Assembly: GCA_910579395.1 (NCBI GenBank)
Contig: CAJTUC010000006.1
Span: 108,739 to 124,863, forward strand
Length of the DNA stretch: 16,125 bases
Source of the DNA: an uncultured Lachnospiraceae bacterium
GTDB taxonomy: Bacteria > Bacillota > Clostridia > Lachnospirales > Lachnospiraceae
Direction of reading: 5' to 3'
This document shows positions 6,520 to 13,397 of the stretch, piece after piece. The notes below the pieces were generated by a model. The model ran no database searches. It was not told where the DNA came from and worked only from the letters and a program-made list of their open reading frames with translations. Position numbers and translations under genes: made by a program. Positions within the stretch are counted from its first letter, which is position 1. Each line of letters opens with the position of its first letter.

Positions 6520-6941
6520 GCGAAAAAGGCAACGGCTGGATTTATGTAAATCCTTACCCAGAATACGAGGAATTATTTAAGCGTATTGAGGCGGCATTAG
6601 GATTTAAGTTATTTACATGGCAAAAGAGCTTTATAGTTTTGGGACATTTCAGACGGTACGGGGAAACAACAGCAATGATTTTAAAAGAATTGCTAGATAC
6701 AGAGGCAGCGCCATTAGATTACACAAGGCGGGGTATGAGCCATAGAGAAGATTTTTATAGACGGGAGCTTAGAGGGATACAAGAGCGTCTGGAAGATGCG
6801 GGGATAAAAACAAGGGTAGTGTTTTGGAGTGTTGAAGATAAACAGAGATACAGAGAGAGCTACAAGGGGACTTGCGAAAAGCGGGACTGTAGGCGCTGTC
6901 CGTTTCCACCGTGCAGGAAAGGAGAGAGCAGGCATGACTAA
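6516..6941 (+). CDS. Hypothetical protein with a degenerate P-loop-like segment and Cys-rich tail
   Basis: A 141-residue protein of unknown function. Residues about 31-60 (LFTWQKSFIVLGHFRRYGETTAMILKELL) resemble the start of helicase or terminase ATPases: a W-Q adenine-contact motif, then a strand and G-x-x-R-x-x-G-E-T-T. In a true Walker A the E would be Lys. No Walker B follows. The middle is helical and charged (REDFYRRELRGIQERLEDAG). The C-terminus has CEKRDCRRCPFPPC, four cysteines that could bind zinc. It may be a remnant or a non-catalytic binder. Its ATG overlaps the previous stop and its stop overlaps the next start. Confidence 0.55.
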   Translation: MSEKGNGWIYVNPYPEYEELFKRIEAALGFKLFTWQKSFIVLGHFRRYGETTAMILKELLDTEAAPLDYTRRGMSHREDFYRRELRGIQERLEDAGIKTRVVFWSVEDKQRYRESYKGTCEKRDCRRCPFPPCRKGESRHD

Positions 6942-7044
6942 TTTTTTAATGGTTATTGTAATTATGGTGCTGCTGGATATTGACGGGCGGCTGATAAAAA
7001 TGAATGAAAGGCAGGGCAAGGAAGATGCAGGAAACAACGATTGA
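6934..7044 (+). CDS. Tiny membrane protein
   Basis: A 36-residue ORF with a very strong AAAGGAG ribosome-binding site ending about 9 bases before ATG 6934. Residues about 4-15 (FLMVIVIMVLLD) are hydrophobic, forming a short membrane segment, and the remainder is charged (MNERQGKEDAGNND). It overlaps both neighbours. The good start signal argues for expression. Function unknown. Confidence 0.45.
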   Translation: MTNFLMVIVIMVLLDIDGRLIKMNERQGKEDAGNND

Positions 7045-7534
7045 AGTAACGCCAGAGGTAGAGCAGCTGATACAGAAAGTGGCACGGGCAGCAGTAGCCG
7101 AGTACAAGAGGCAGGAAGAAAAAGAGCGCAAGCGTGATAAGTACCACAATACTTTTACGCTTATGAAATGCTACCGTGATGCCGCTTTCCATATCGAGAA
7201 CGCCATAAGCGACGGCGAGCAGTTAGAGCTTAAGGGAATGACCGACGAGCAGCAGAGGACGTACTTAGAGAGCGTGAGGCGCAGCCGATTTAAAACTCTG
7301 ATTATGACAGCACACATAGACAAGGCGGTAGAAGAGATAGAGCATAGGCGCAGAATGGCTGGCAGGGAAATAGAGTATAAGGCTTTTGAGCTGTATTTTA
7401 TACAGGGCTGGGACTATGAGGCAATAGCAGAGAAACTGGGGACGGGGAAGAACACGCCGAGGCGCTGGGTAACTGGCATAATCAATGAGTTGTCGGTACT
7501 GTTATGGGGCATAGACGAGGATAAGCTAAAATAG
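7025..7534 (+). CDS. ArpU-like / sigma-region-4-like late transcription regulator
   Basis: A 169-residue protein with a C-terminal helix-turn-helix resembling sigma-70 region 4, at about residues 118-155: KAFELYFIQGWDYEAIAEKLG, then a recognition helix with TPRRWVTGIINEL. The N-terminal two-thirds is helical and charged. This arrangement and size match the ArpU/RinA-type regulators that switch on late genes in Gram-positive phages. It is the last gene before the packaging module. Directly after it lie four 11-bp-spaced CGTGGT-type units and a promoter, the likely target. I preferred ATG 7025 (upstream AGGCAGGG) to ATG 7004, which has no near ribosome-binding site. Anti-termination rather than activation is also possible, since a terminator follows the promoter. 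The family call is moderate. Confidence 0.65.
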   Translation: MQETTIEVTPEVEQLIQKVARAAVAEYKRQEEKERKRDKYHNTFTLMKCYRDAAFHIENAISDGEQLELKGMTDEQQRTYLESVRRSRFKTLIMTAHIDKAVEEIEHRRRMAGREIEYKAFELYFIQGWDYEAIAEKLGTGKNTPRRWVTGIINELSVLLWGIDEDKLK

Positions 7535-7549
7535 CAGGCTGGCAGCAGG

Positions 7550-7593
7550 CGTGGTAATACCGTGGTAAAAACGTGGTGTTTACATGGGAATTT
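7550..7593 (+). promoter_or_regulatory. Four helically phased CGTGGT-type units (late-promoter operator)
   Basis: Units start at 7550, 7561, 7572 and 7583, exactly 11 bases apart: CGTGGTAATAC, CGTGGTAAAAA, CGTGGTGTTTA and a degenerate CATGGGAATTT. The spacing is one helical turn, so a protein would see them all on one face. The third and fourth overlap the -35 hexamer. The regulator gene ending at 7534 is the natural candidate to bind here. Confidence 0.65.
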
Positions 7594-7607
7594 GAAAGCT
7601 GTATAAT
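7579..7607 (+). promoter_or_regulatory. Late promoter, TTTACA-17-TATAAT
   Basis: The -35 hexamer TTTACA (7579-7584) and a perfect -10 TATAAT (7602-7607) are separated by 17 bases. This is the best sigma-A-type promoter I found in the window. It points at the packaging and head genes. Transcription would begin near 7614. Confidence 0.8.
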
Positions 7608-7613
7608 GGTAAC

Positions 7614-7672
7614 ATGAAAAGAGTAGGCGATAGCTTAGCCGTGATGCGGCAGCAGTAGCCTACTCTTTTTTG
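7614..7672 (+). ncRNA. Predicted ~58-nt leader RNA with possible 14-codon leaderless ORF
   Basis: A transcript from the promoter above would start around A7614 and meet an intrinsic terminator within about 58 bases, so by default a short RNA is expected. The first bases are ATG, opening MKRVGDSLAVMRQQ and stopping at 7656-7658. That stop is at the foot of the terminator's 3' arm. No ribosome-binding site precedes it, so translation would have to be leaderless. The RNA is analogous in layout to a short RNA made from a phage late promoter before antitermination. Its existence is inferred from sequence only. Confidence 0.4.
7617..7671 (+). terminator. Intrinsic terminator / attenuator in the late leader
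   Basis: AAAAGAGTAGGC (7617-7628) is exactly complementary to GCCTACTCTTTT (7658-7669), and T6 runs to 7671. The 29-base loop can fold further (GCT..GCC with GGC.AGC). It would end transcripts of the early operon as well as those starting at the promoter only about 10 bases upstream. Late expression therefore needs read-through. Confidence 0.8.
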
Positions 7673-7692
7673 TTTTCATTCTTTAGCCTCTA

Positions 7693-7720
7693 CCCAGCGC
7701 ATGAAACTTAGGGCGCTGGG
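7693..7720 (+). promoter_or_regulatory. Second leader hairpin before the HNH gene
   Basis: CCCAGCGC (7693-7700) and GCGCTGGG (7713-7720) form a perfect 8-bp stem with a 12-base loop. No T run follows, so it is not a simple terminator. It lies 13 bases before the ribosome-binding site of the HNH gene and might affect message stability, translation, or antitermination. Confidence 0.45.
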
Positions 7721-7748
7721 AATACAAAGGGAAAGGAGCGGGGACAGT

Positions 7749-8048
7749 ATGAAAGCATGGGCTAAGAGTTTCTATCTATCGGCGGCATGGGAGAATACCA
7801 GAGCCGCTTACTTAATGTCACAAGATTATATATGCGAGCGCTGCGGAGAGCCTGCAAAGGTGGCACACCACAAGCGCTACATAACACGGGCAAACATTAA
7901 CGACGCAAACATAACGCTTAACTGGGATAACCTAGAGGCGCTATGCCAAGACTGCCATAATAAAGAGCATCATAAGCGAGCGCCAAAGCTGCGGTATGGT
8001 TTTGACGCAGACGGGCGCATAGTCCCCCCTATTCAGAAAAATAATTAA
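7749..8048 (+). CDS. HNH endonuclease of the packaging module
   Basis: A 99-residue HNH nuclease. Two CxxC knuckles (CERC at 29-32 and CQDC at 66-69) frame the HNH core: AHHKRYIT with H40/H41, N61 in the middle and H70 with H74/H75 at the end. HNH proteins next to terminase genes are known to work with the terminase and portal in cutting cos ends in HK97-like phages. The gene is directly upstream of TerS, which fits. ATG 7749 was chosen because AAAGGAG lies about ten bases before it; an earlier in-frame ATG at 7701 falls in the loop of the leader hairpin and has no such site. The stop overlaps a possible cos-region repeat. Confidence 0.85.
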   Translation: MKAWAKSFYLSAAWENTRAAYLMSQDYICERCGEPAKVAHHKRYITRANINDANITLNWDNLEALCQDCHNKEHHKRAPKLRYGFDADGRIVPPIQKNN

Positions 8049-8090
8049 AGGGGGAAAATACCGAGGGGGATACCCTAAAATTACCCTACG
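8024..8090. other. G/C-run inverted repeats between HNH and TerS (candidate cos region)
   Basis: CCCCCCT (8024-8030) can pair with the G5 run at 8050-8054 or the one at 8065-8069. TACCCT occurs twice, 11 bases apart (8071 and 8082). This covers the end of the HNH gene and most of the 105-base gap before TerS, the usual position of cohesive-end sites in phages with an HNH next to terminase. No protein-coding frame is convincing in the gap. The cos assignment is inference. Confidence 0.3.
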
Positions 8091-8153
8091 GGCGTGCGCA
8101 TACGTGGTGTAGGGGGTGTGGTGGGCGCAGGAGAGGAAAGCGGGGTAAAAGGA

Positions 8154-8507
8154 ATGGCGACAAAGACGGAAAAGACAAAAGAACAGCGAATTAAGTCCGA
8201 GAAGAGCAGGCTTAAGAAGATTTTCAAGGACTTAGACGAGAACAAGAAAAACTTAGTAACGCCGCTGATAGAAAAGGCTGCATTTATGAGCGTGGAGCTG
8301 GACGACTTGCAGGAAACCATAGAGCAGGACGGCTGGACGAGCGAGTATAAGAACGGCGAGAACCAGTACGGGACAAAGAAAAGCCCAGAGGCAGAAACGT
8401 ACATAGCTTTAAGCAAGAATTATGCAGCAGTCATAAAGCAGCTGACCGATTTAGTGCCAGCTGCGAAACGGAAGAAAAGCAGGCTAGAGGCGCTGCGGGA
8501 AGAGTAG
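8154..8507 (+). CDS. terS: Terminase small subunit, P27 family
   Basis: A 117-residue small terminase. It is Lys/Arg-rich at the N-terminus (TKEQRIKSEKSRLKKIFKDL), followed by LIEKAAFMSVELDDLQETI and a polar linker. A second helix pair, SPEAETYIALSKNYAAVIKQLTD, completes the layout of P27-type TerS proteins. TerS recognises the phage DNA and recruits the large subunit. Position between HNH and TerL supports the call. The start at ATG 8154 follows a GGGGTAAAAGGA stretch; a longer frame from 8094 exists but adds low-complexity Gly/Val residues. Confidence 0.75.
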   Translation: MATKTEKTKEQRIKSEKSRLKKIFKDLDENKKNLVTPLIEKAAFMSVELDDLQETIEQDGWTSEYKNGENQYGTKKSPEAETYIALSKNYAAVIKQLTDLVPAAKRKKSRLEALREE

Positions 8508-8513
8508 GCAAAA

Positions 8514-10166
8514 GTGCCGTATAAAAACTATATCTATGAGTACCACGCTAAGATTACCAGCGGCGAAATTGTAGCGGGAAAGTGGATAAAGGAAATATAT
8601 AAAATCATTGTAGGCGGGCTGGAAAAGCAGGAATATTTTTTCAATGCAAAAGCGGCAAACAAGGCTATAAAATTCATAGAGAACTTTTGCCACCACAGCA
8701 AGGGGCGCAATGATTTAATCAAGTTGGAGCTATGGCAGAAAGCCATAGTTTCTATCATTTTTGGCATACAAGACGCAGAAAAAACACGCATTTTCCGTGA
8801 GATTTTTATAGTAATTGGCAGAAAAAACGGAAAATCTTTGTTTGCATCTGCGATTATTGCATACATGGTATACCTAGAGCCAGAGTACGGGCAGGAAATC
8901 TATTGCTTAGCGCCAAAGTTAGACCAAGCAACGCTTGTGTATGACGGATTTTATAAAATGGTGCAGGCAGAGGACGAGCTAAACGAGCTGGCGAAAAAGC
9001 GGCGCAGCGATATTTATTACGAGGAAACAAACAGCTTTGTAAAGCCTATCGCATTTAACGCCAAGAAGTCTGACGGCTTTAACCCGCAGCTGGTGGTATG
9101 TGACGAAATGGCGGCATGGAGCGGCGACGCAGGGCTAAAACAGTATGAGGTTATGAAGTCTGCTTTAGGCGCACGCCGCCAGCCTATGATTTTGTCTATC
9201 AGTACCGCAGGCTACATAAACGACAGCATATACGACGAGCTGATGAAACGCAGCACCAGCTTTTTAAAGGGTAACAGCAAGGAAAGGCGGCTTTTGCCGT
9301 TCTTATACATGATAGACGACGTGGAAAAGTGGAACGATATAGAAGAGCTTAAGAAAGCTAACCCTAACATGGGGGTATCTGTACCAGAGAGCTTTTTCAT
9401 GGACGAGATAGCGGTAGCAGAAAACAGCTTAAGCAAGCGGGCAGAGTTTTTAACAAAATATTGCAATATCAAGCAGAACAGCTCTATTGCATGGCTGGAA
9501 TATGCGACGGTGGACGGCGCAGGCATTGAAAAGACCTTAGAGGACTTTAGGGACTGCTACGCCGTGGGCGGCATAGACTTAAGCCAGACAACGGACTTGA
9601 CCGCAGCCAGCGTGGTAATTGAAAGGGACGGCGTGCTTTATGCGTTCACTCAATTCTTTATGCCACGGGGCAGGGTGGAAACCTTGCAGGCTACGGACGG
9701 CGTGCCGTATGACATTTTTGTTAAAAAGGGGCTGATAACCTTAAGCGGCGACAACTACGTAGACTACCACGACGTATACGCATGGTTTACGGGGCTGGTG
9801 GAAAAATACGGCATTTACATACTCAAAATAGGGTATGACCGATACATGGCAAAATATCTGATTGAGGAATTGAAAGACTACGGTTTCCAGACAGACGACG
9901 TGCATCAAGGGGAGAACTTAACGCCAGTCATACGGGAGTTTGAGGGTATCATAAAGGACGGCAATTTCAAGATTGCAGACAACAATTTACTAAAGACACA
10001 TTTCTTGAATGTTGCGCTTAAGCACAACATGGAAACAAGGAAATTCAGACCGATAAAGATAGAGCAGCGGGCGCATATCGACGGCTTTGTATCCATCATA
10101 GACGCTATGACGGTAAGGCAGAAATACTGGGAAGAGTGCGGCGAGCTGCTTAAAAACGCCGCATAG
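8514..10166 (+). CDS. terL: Terminase large subunit
   Basis: The 550-residue packaging motor. The ATPase half shows a Q-like motif LELWQKAIV (71-79), Walker A IGRKNGKS (101-108) and Walker B LVVCDEMA (193-200). Coupling motif LSISTAGY (227-234) follows. The nuclease half shows the three acidic clusters: GGIDLSQTTD with D355, IGYDRY with D442, and SIIDAMT with D530. This is the Terminase_1 (HK97/P27-associated) architecture. It pumps DNA into the prohead and cuts concatemers. The start is GTG 8514, seven bases after the TerS stop, with a weak site (GGAAGAGTAGG). All motifs are intact, so it should be active. Confidence 0.95.
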   Translation: MPYKNYIYEYHAKITSGEIVAGKWIKEIYKIIVGGLEKQEYFFNAKAANKAIKFIENFCHHSKGRNDLIKLELWQKAIVSIIFGIQDAEKTRIFREIFIVIGRKNGKSLFASAIIAYMVYLEPEYGQEIYCLAPKLDQATLVYDGFYKMVQAEDELNELAKKRRSDIYYEETNSFVKPIAFNAKKSDGFNPQLVVCDEMAAWSGDAGLKQYEVMKSALGARRQPMILSISTAGYINDSIYDELMKRSTSFLKGNSKERRLLPFLYMIDDVEKWNDIEELKKANPNMGVSVPESFFMDEIAVAENSLSKRAEFLTKYCNIKQNSSIAWLEYATVDGAGIEKTLEDFRDCYAVGGIDLSQTTDLTAASVVIERDGVLYAFTQFFMPRGRVETLQATDGVPYDIFVKKGLITLSGDNYVDYHDVYAWFTGLVEKYGIYILKIGYDRYMAKYLIEELKDYGFQTDDVHQGENLTPVIREFEGIIKDGNFKIADNNLLKTHFLNVALKHNMETRKFRPIKIEQRAHIDGFVSIIDAMTVRQKYWEECGELLKNAA

Positions 10167-10174
10167 AAAGGAGA

Positions 10175-11482
10175 GTGGACGGTATCAAATTCTTAGACTA
10201 TCTTTTTCATGGTAAAGAGCTGCGCTATATTGACAGCTATTTTAAGATGCTGAACGGGTACAGCCCGACGTTTACCAGCTACAGCGGCGGCGTATATGAA
10301 ATGGACTTGACCAGAACGGCAGTAAACAGCTTTGCCACGCATTGCAGCAAGCTAAAGCCAGAGATAGAGGGCAGCGCACTAAAGCGGCTGGAAAAGACGC
10401 TACAGCAAAAACCTAACTATTTCATGGATACGACAAAATTCATAAAGAGGCTGGCGACCTATGTAGCGGTGGAACACACCGCTTTTATTGTGCCAGTAGA
10501 GGACAGATACGGCACACTTATTGGCTGGTATCCCCTGCGGGCGCAGCGCTGCGAGGTAGTAGAGGCGGCGGGGCAAGTGTACTTACGGTATCTTTTTGGG
10601 AACGGGGAACACGGCGCTATCGAGTTTGAGCGTGTGGGGATTATGACGGACTTTGAATATACAGACGACCTTTTCGGAGAGGATAACCGCACGCTTAAGC
10701 CGACAATGCAGCTGATACATACGCAGAATGAGGGCATTATAAACGCCGTCAAAAATTCTGCAAATATCCGTTTTCTGGCAAAGGTGGCAAATATGCTGAA
10801 ACCAGAGGACATAAAGAAAGAGCGGCAGAGGTTTACCGAGGAAAACTTAAGCGCAGAGAATGACAGCGGCATGATTATCTATGACAACAAATTCAGCGAG
10901 CTTAAGCAGGTGGAAAGCAAGCCGTACACGCCAAACGCCTTGCAGATGCAGAACATACAAGAGAATGTATGCACGCACTTTGGTACAAACATGGATATTC
11001 TGCAAAACAAATTCAATGAGGAAACGTGGAACGCCTACTATGAGGGGAAGATAGAGCCGTTTGCGATACAGCTATCGCTTGTAATGTCAAACATGAGCTT
11101 TACGGAGCGTGAGAGGGCGTGCGGTAATGCTATCATGTTTTCCGCTAACCGCCTGCAATATGCCAGCAACGCAACAAAGCTGCAAGTAAGCACGCAGCTT
11201 TTTGACCGTGCATTATTAAACCGTGACGGCGTTATGGATATTTGGAATATGCCACACGTAGAGGGCGGCGACAAGTATTATATCCGCAAGGAATACACGG
11301 AGATAAGCGAGCTGAAGAACAGCGGGGAAAAGCCGCAGATAATCATACAGCAAGCGCCGCAGGCGGGGCAGCAGGCAGCAGAGCCAGCAAAGGACGGACA
11401 GCAGCAGGAAACGCCGCCAGAGCCGCCAGAACCGCCGCAGGACGGCAGCGGAAAGAAAGAGGGTGTAAAAGATGCCGATTAA
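10175..11482 (+). CDS. Portal protein
   Basis: A 435-residue portal of the HK97-type group. Recognisable parts are the N-terminal SGGVYEMDLTRTAVNSFATHCSK region, the central clip/stem segment with PLRAQRCEVV, and LKQVESKPYTPNALQMQN followed by GTNMDILQNKFNEETWNAYYEGKIEPFAIQL. That last stretch is the conserved C-terminal portal segment. The final 50 residues are Gln/Pro/Glu-rich and likely disordered. Twelve copies form the ring through which DNA passes. The GTG start is only one base after AAAGGAG, an unusually tight spacing, so initiation could be slightly different. It overlaps the protease gene by 11 bases. Confidence 0.9.
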   Translation: MDGIKFLDYLFHGKELRYIDSYFKMLNGYSPTFTSYSGGVYEMDLTRTAVNSFATHCSKLKPEIEGSALKRLEKTLQQKPNYFMDTTKFIKRLATYVAVEHTAFIVPVEDRYGTLIGWYPLRAQRCEVVEAAGQVYLRYLFGNGEHGAIEFERVGIMTDFEYTDDLFGEDNRTLKPTMQLIHTQNEGIINAVKNSANIRFLAKVANMLKPEDIKKERQRFTEENLSAENDSGMIIYDNKFSELKQVESKPYTPNALQMQNIQENVCTHFGTNMDILQNKFNEETWNAYYEGKIEPFAIQLSLVMSNMSFTERERACGNAIMFSANRLQYASNATKLQVSTQLFDRALLNRDGVMDIWNMPHVEGGDKYYIRKEYTEISELKNSGEKPQIIIQQAPQAGQQAAEPAKDGQQQETPPEPPEPPQDGSGKKEGVKDAD

Positions 11483-12068
11483 GAAAGAACGGGAATATAG
11501 GGCGCTGGCTGCGCCTCTGACTGTTGGGGCTGCCGCAAAGCGGATACAGACGGATTATTACGTAGAGGGGTACGCTACCACGTTTGATACGCCGTATCTG
11601 TTATATGAGTTTGAGGACGGCACAAAGATTTACGAAAGAATAGACGCACACGCACTGGACGGCGCAGACATGGGCGACGTTATCATGCAGTACGACCATG
11701 CGGGCAGGGTATTTGCCCGCCAGTCAAATAAAACGCTTATCTTAGTCCCAGACCACAAGGGGCTTTTAGTTGCCGCCGATTTAGGCAGGACGGACTTAGC
11801 ACGTGGGCTATACCAAGACATAGAGGCAGGCATGATAAACAAAATGTCATGGGGCTTTACGGTGGCAGAGGAAAGCTACGACAGACAGACGCACACAAGG
11901 ACTATCATAAGAATTAAAAAGGTTTATGACGTATCAGCGGTTAGCATACCAGCAAACAGCGGTACGGAAATAAGCGCCCGTGCTTTTGCTGATAGGAGTT
12001 ATGAGCAGGAGCGGCAGGAGTTGCTACAGAGGCGTATAAACTTACTAAAGATTAGGGCGAGCTTATAA
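11472..12068 (+). CDS. Prohead maturation protease, U35 family
   Basis: A 198-residue HK97-type prohead protease. The catalytic elements are visible: His in MQYDHAGRVFAR (H76), Ser in INKMSWGFTV (S126), and a downstream acidic partner in KVYDVSAVSIPANSGTEI (D153 or E166). It degrades scaffold and trims the capsid protein during head maturation. The gene has a GAGGGTG site upstream of ATG 11472. It precedes the capsid gene whose N-terminal delta region is its expected substrate. Catalytic residue numbers are by analogy. Confidence 0.9.
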   Translation: MPIKKEREYRALAAPLTVGAAAKRIQTDYYVEGYATTFDTPYLLYEFEDGTKIYERIDAHALDGADMGDVIMQYDHAGRVFARQSNKTLILVPDHKGLLVAADLGRTDLARGLYQDIEAGMINKMSWGFTVAEESYDRQTHTRTIIRIKKVYDVSAVSIPANSGTEISARAFADRSYEQERQELLQRRINLLKIRASL

Positions 12069-12101
12069 GAAAATCAAACAAAGAAAAGGAGAACACGGAC
12101 A

Positions 12102-13340
12102 ATGAGATTAAAGGAAATCGAAACCAGATTAGCCCAGATTAGAGGGGAATTAACCACAAGGGCGGCAGAACTGAAAGACGAGGAAATAGCGGCGCTGGAA
12201 AGCGAGGTAACAGCCTTGCAGGAAGAGCGGGCGGCGATTATTGCGGCGGCTGAACGGCGCAATAACTTACTTGCCAGAATTGCGGCGGGCGAAACCGTAG
12301 GCGACGAGGCAGGCGACGGGAACGGCGCAGCGCCCACGGTGCTTAGAAACTTTGCAGGGGCAGCAGGCGAGGGGCAGGACGACGGCGACAAGTACGGCAG
12401 AATGGAATACCGCAAGGCGTTCATGCAGTATGTATGCCGTGGCACAGAGATACCCACAGAGTACAGAGCCGACGCAGTAAGCAAGACTACAGACGTAGGG
12501 GCGGTTATCCCTACAACGGTGCTTAACCAGATTGTAGAAAAGCTGGAAAGCACGGGCATGATTTTAGCGCTTGTAACCAGAACGGCGTACAAGGGCGGCG
12601 TATCTATCCCAGTATCCACAGTAAAGCCTACGGCAACATGGGTAAATGAGGGCAAGGGCAGCGACAAGCAGAATAAGGACATCAAGAAAGACGGCATGAT
12701 TACTTTTGCATACCATAAGCTGCGCTGCGCAGTAGCCGTATCTCTGGAAGTTGACACAATGGCTATCAGCGCTTTTGAGAGCCTGCTTATCAACAACATT
12801 GTAGAGGCTATGACAAAGGCGTTAGAGCAGGCTATCATTGACGGCGACGGCAGCGGGAAACCGAAAGGCATTTTAGCGGAAACGCCCGCAGAGGGGCAGA
12901 AAGTGGAGAGCGCCGCACCGTCCTACAATGATTTGATTGCGGCAGAGGCGGCGTTACCGCTGGCTTATGAGAACGGCGCTAAGTGGTGCATGAGCAAAAA
13001 AACCTTTATGGCGTATGTGGGGATTACGGACAGCAACGGGCAGCCGATAGCCAGAGTAAACCACGGCATAGCAGGAAAGCCAGAGCGCACGCTTTTAGGC
13101 AGGGAAGTAGTGCTTTGCGATTATGTGGCGGCATACACAAAGACGCTGGCGGCTGGCACGGTATTTGCGTTTCTTTTCAATTTCAAGGACTATGTGCTTA
13201 ACACCAACTATGCTATGGGCGTTAAGAAGTATGAGGACAACGACACCGACGACCAGATTACAAAGGGTATCATGCTGGCAGACGGCAAGGTAGTTGACAA
13301 AAACAGTCTGGTAACAATCGAGAAGATAGCGGCGGCGTAA
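12102..13340 (+). CDS. Major capsid protein, HK97 fold
   Basis: A 412-residue capsid protein. Residues 2-58 are a coiled coil (LKEIETRLAQIRGELTTRAAEL...), the built-in scaffold or delta domain. A Gly-rich linker (about 62-98) precedes the mature shell domain that begins near GRMEYRKAFMQYV. The protease should cut in this linker. Shell-domain markers include AVIPTTVLNQIVEKLES, an E-loop region around TRTAYKGGVSIPV, and the C-terminal VKKYEDNDTDDQITKGIMLADG. AAAGGAG precedes ATG 12102. A wobble-containing hairpin follows the gene. Strong expression is expected. I am confident of the family; the exact cleavage site is not visible. Confidence 0.93.
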   Translation: MRLKEIETRLAQIRGELTTRAAELKDEEIAALESEVTALQEERAAIIAAAERRNNLLARIAAGETVGDEAGDGNGAAPTVLRNFAGAAGEGQDDGDKYGRMEYRKAFMQYVCRGTEIPTEYRADAVSKTTDVGAVIPTTVLNQIVEKLESTGMILALVTRTAYKGGVSIPVSTVKPTATWVNEGKGSDKQNKDIKKDGMITFAYHKLRCAVAVSLEVDTMAISAFESLLINNIVEAMTKALEQAIIDGDGSGKPKGILAETPAEGQKVESAAPSYNDLIAAEAALPLAYENGAKWCMSKKTFMAYVGITDSNGQPIARVNHGIAGKPERTLLGREVVLCDYVAAYTKTLAAGTVFAFLFNFKDYVLNTNYAMGVKKYEDNDTDDQITKGIMLADGKVVDKNSLVTIEKIAAA

Positions 13341-13351
13341 GGAAAAAATAC

Positions 13352-13379
13352 GGCGGCTGGCGTGCCTGCGCTGGCTGCC
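13352..13379 (+). promoter_or_regulatory. RNA hairpin after the capsid gene
   Basis: GGCGGCTGGCG (13352-13362) can pair in RNA with CGCTGGCTGCC (13369-13379) over 11 positions, using G-U pairs, around a six-base loop. No T run follows. It might be a weak terminator or a 3' stability element that sets capsid message above the downstream genes. Confidence 0.45.
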
Positions 13380-13397
13380 AGAAATGAGGTAAAGGGC

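Noticed and set aside
7550..7588. Short repeats before the late promoter considered as a CRISPR array
   Set aside because: The units are only 11 bases with five-base variable parts. That is far too short for repeats and spacers, and there are no cas genes.
11242..11520. Alternative plus-strand frame rich in Ala/Arg over the end of the portal gene
   Set aside because: It sits entirely inside portal and protease coding sequence and has repetitive low-complexity composition from the Gln/Pro-rich portal tail.
12074..12871. Long open frame of 265 codons on the minus strand opposite the capsid gene
   Set aside because: It lies wholly across the capsid coding sequence, has low-complexity Ser/Leu/Pro-rich composition and no ribosome-binding site. 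It is a reflection of the plus-strand codon bias.
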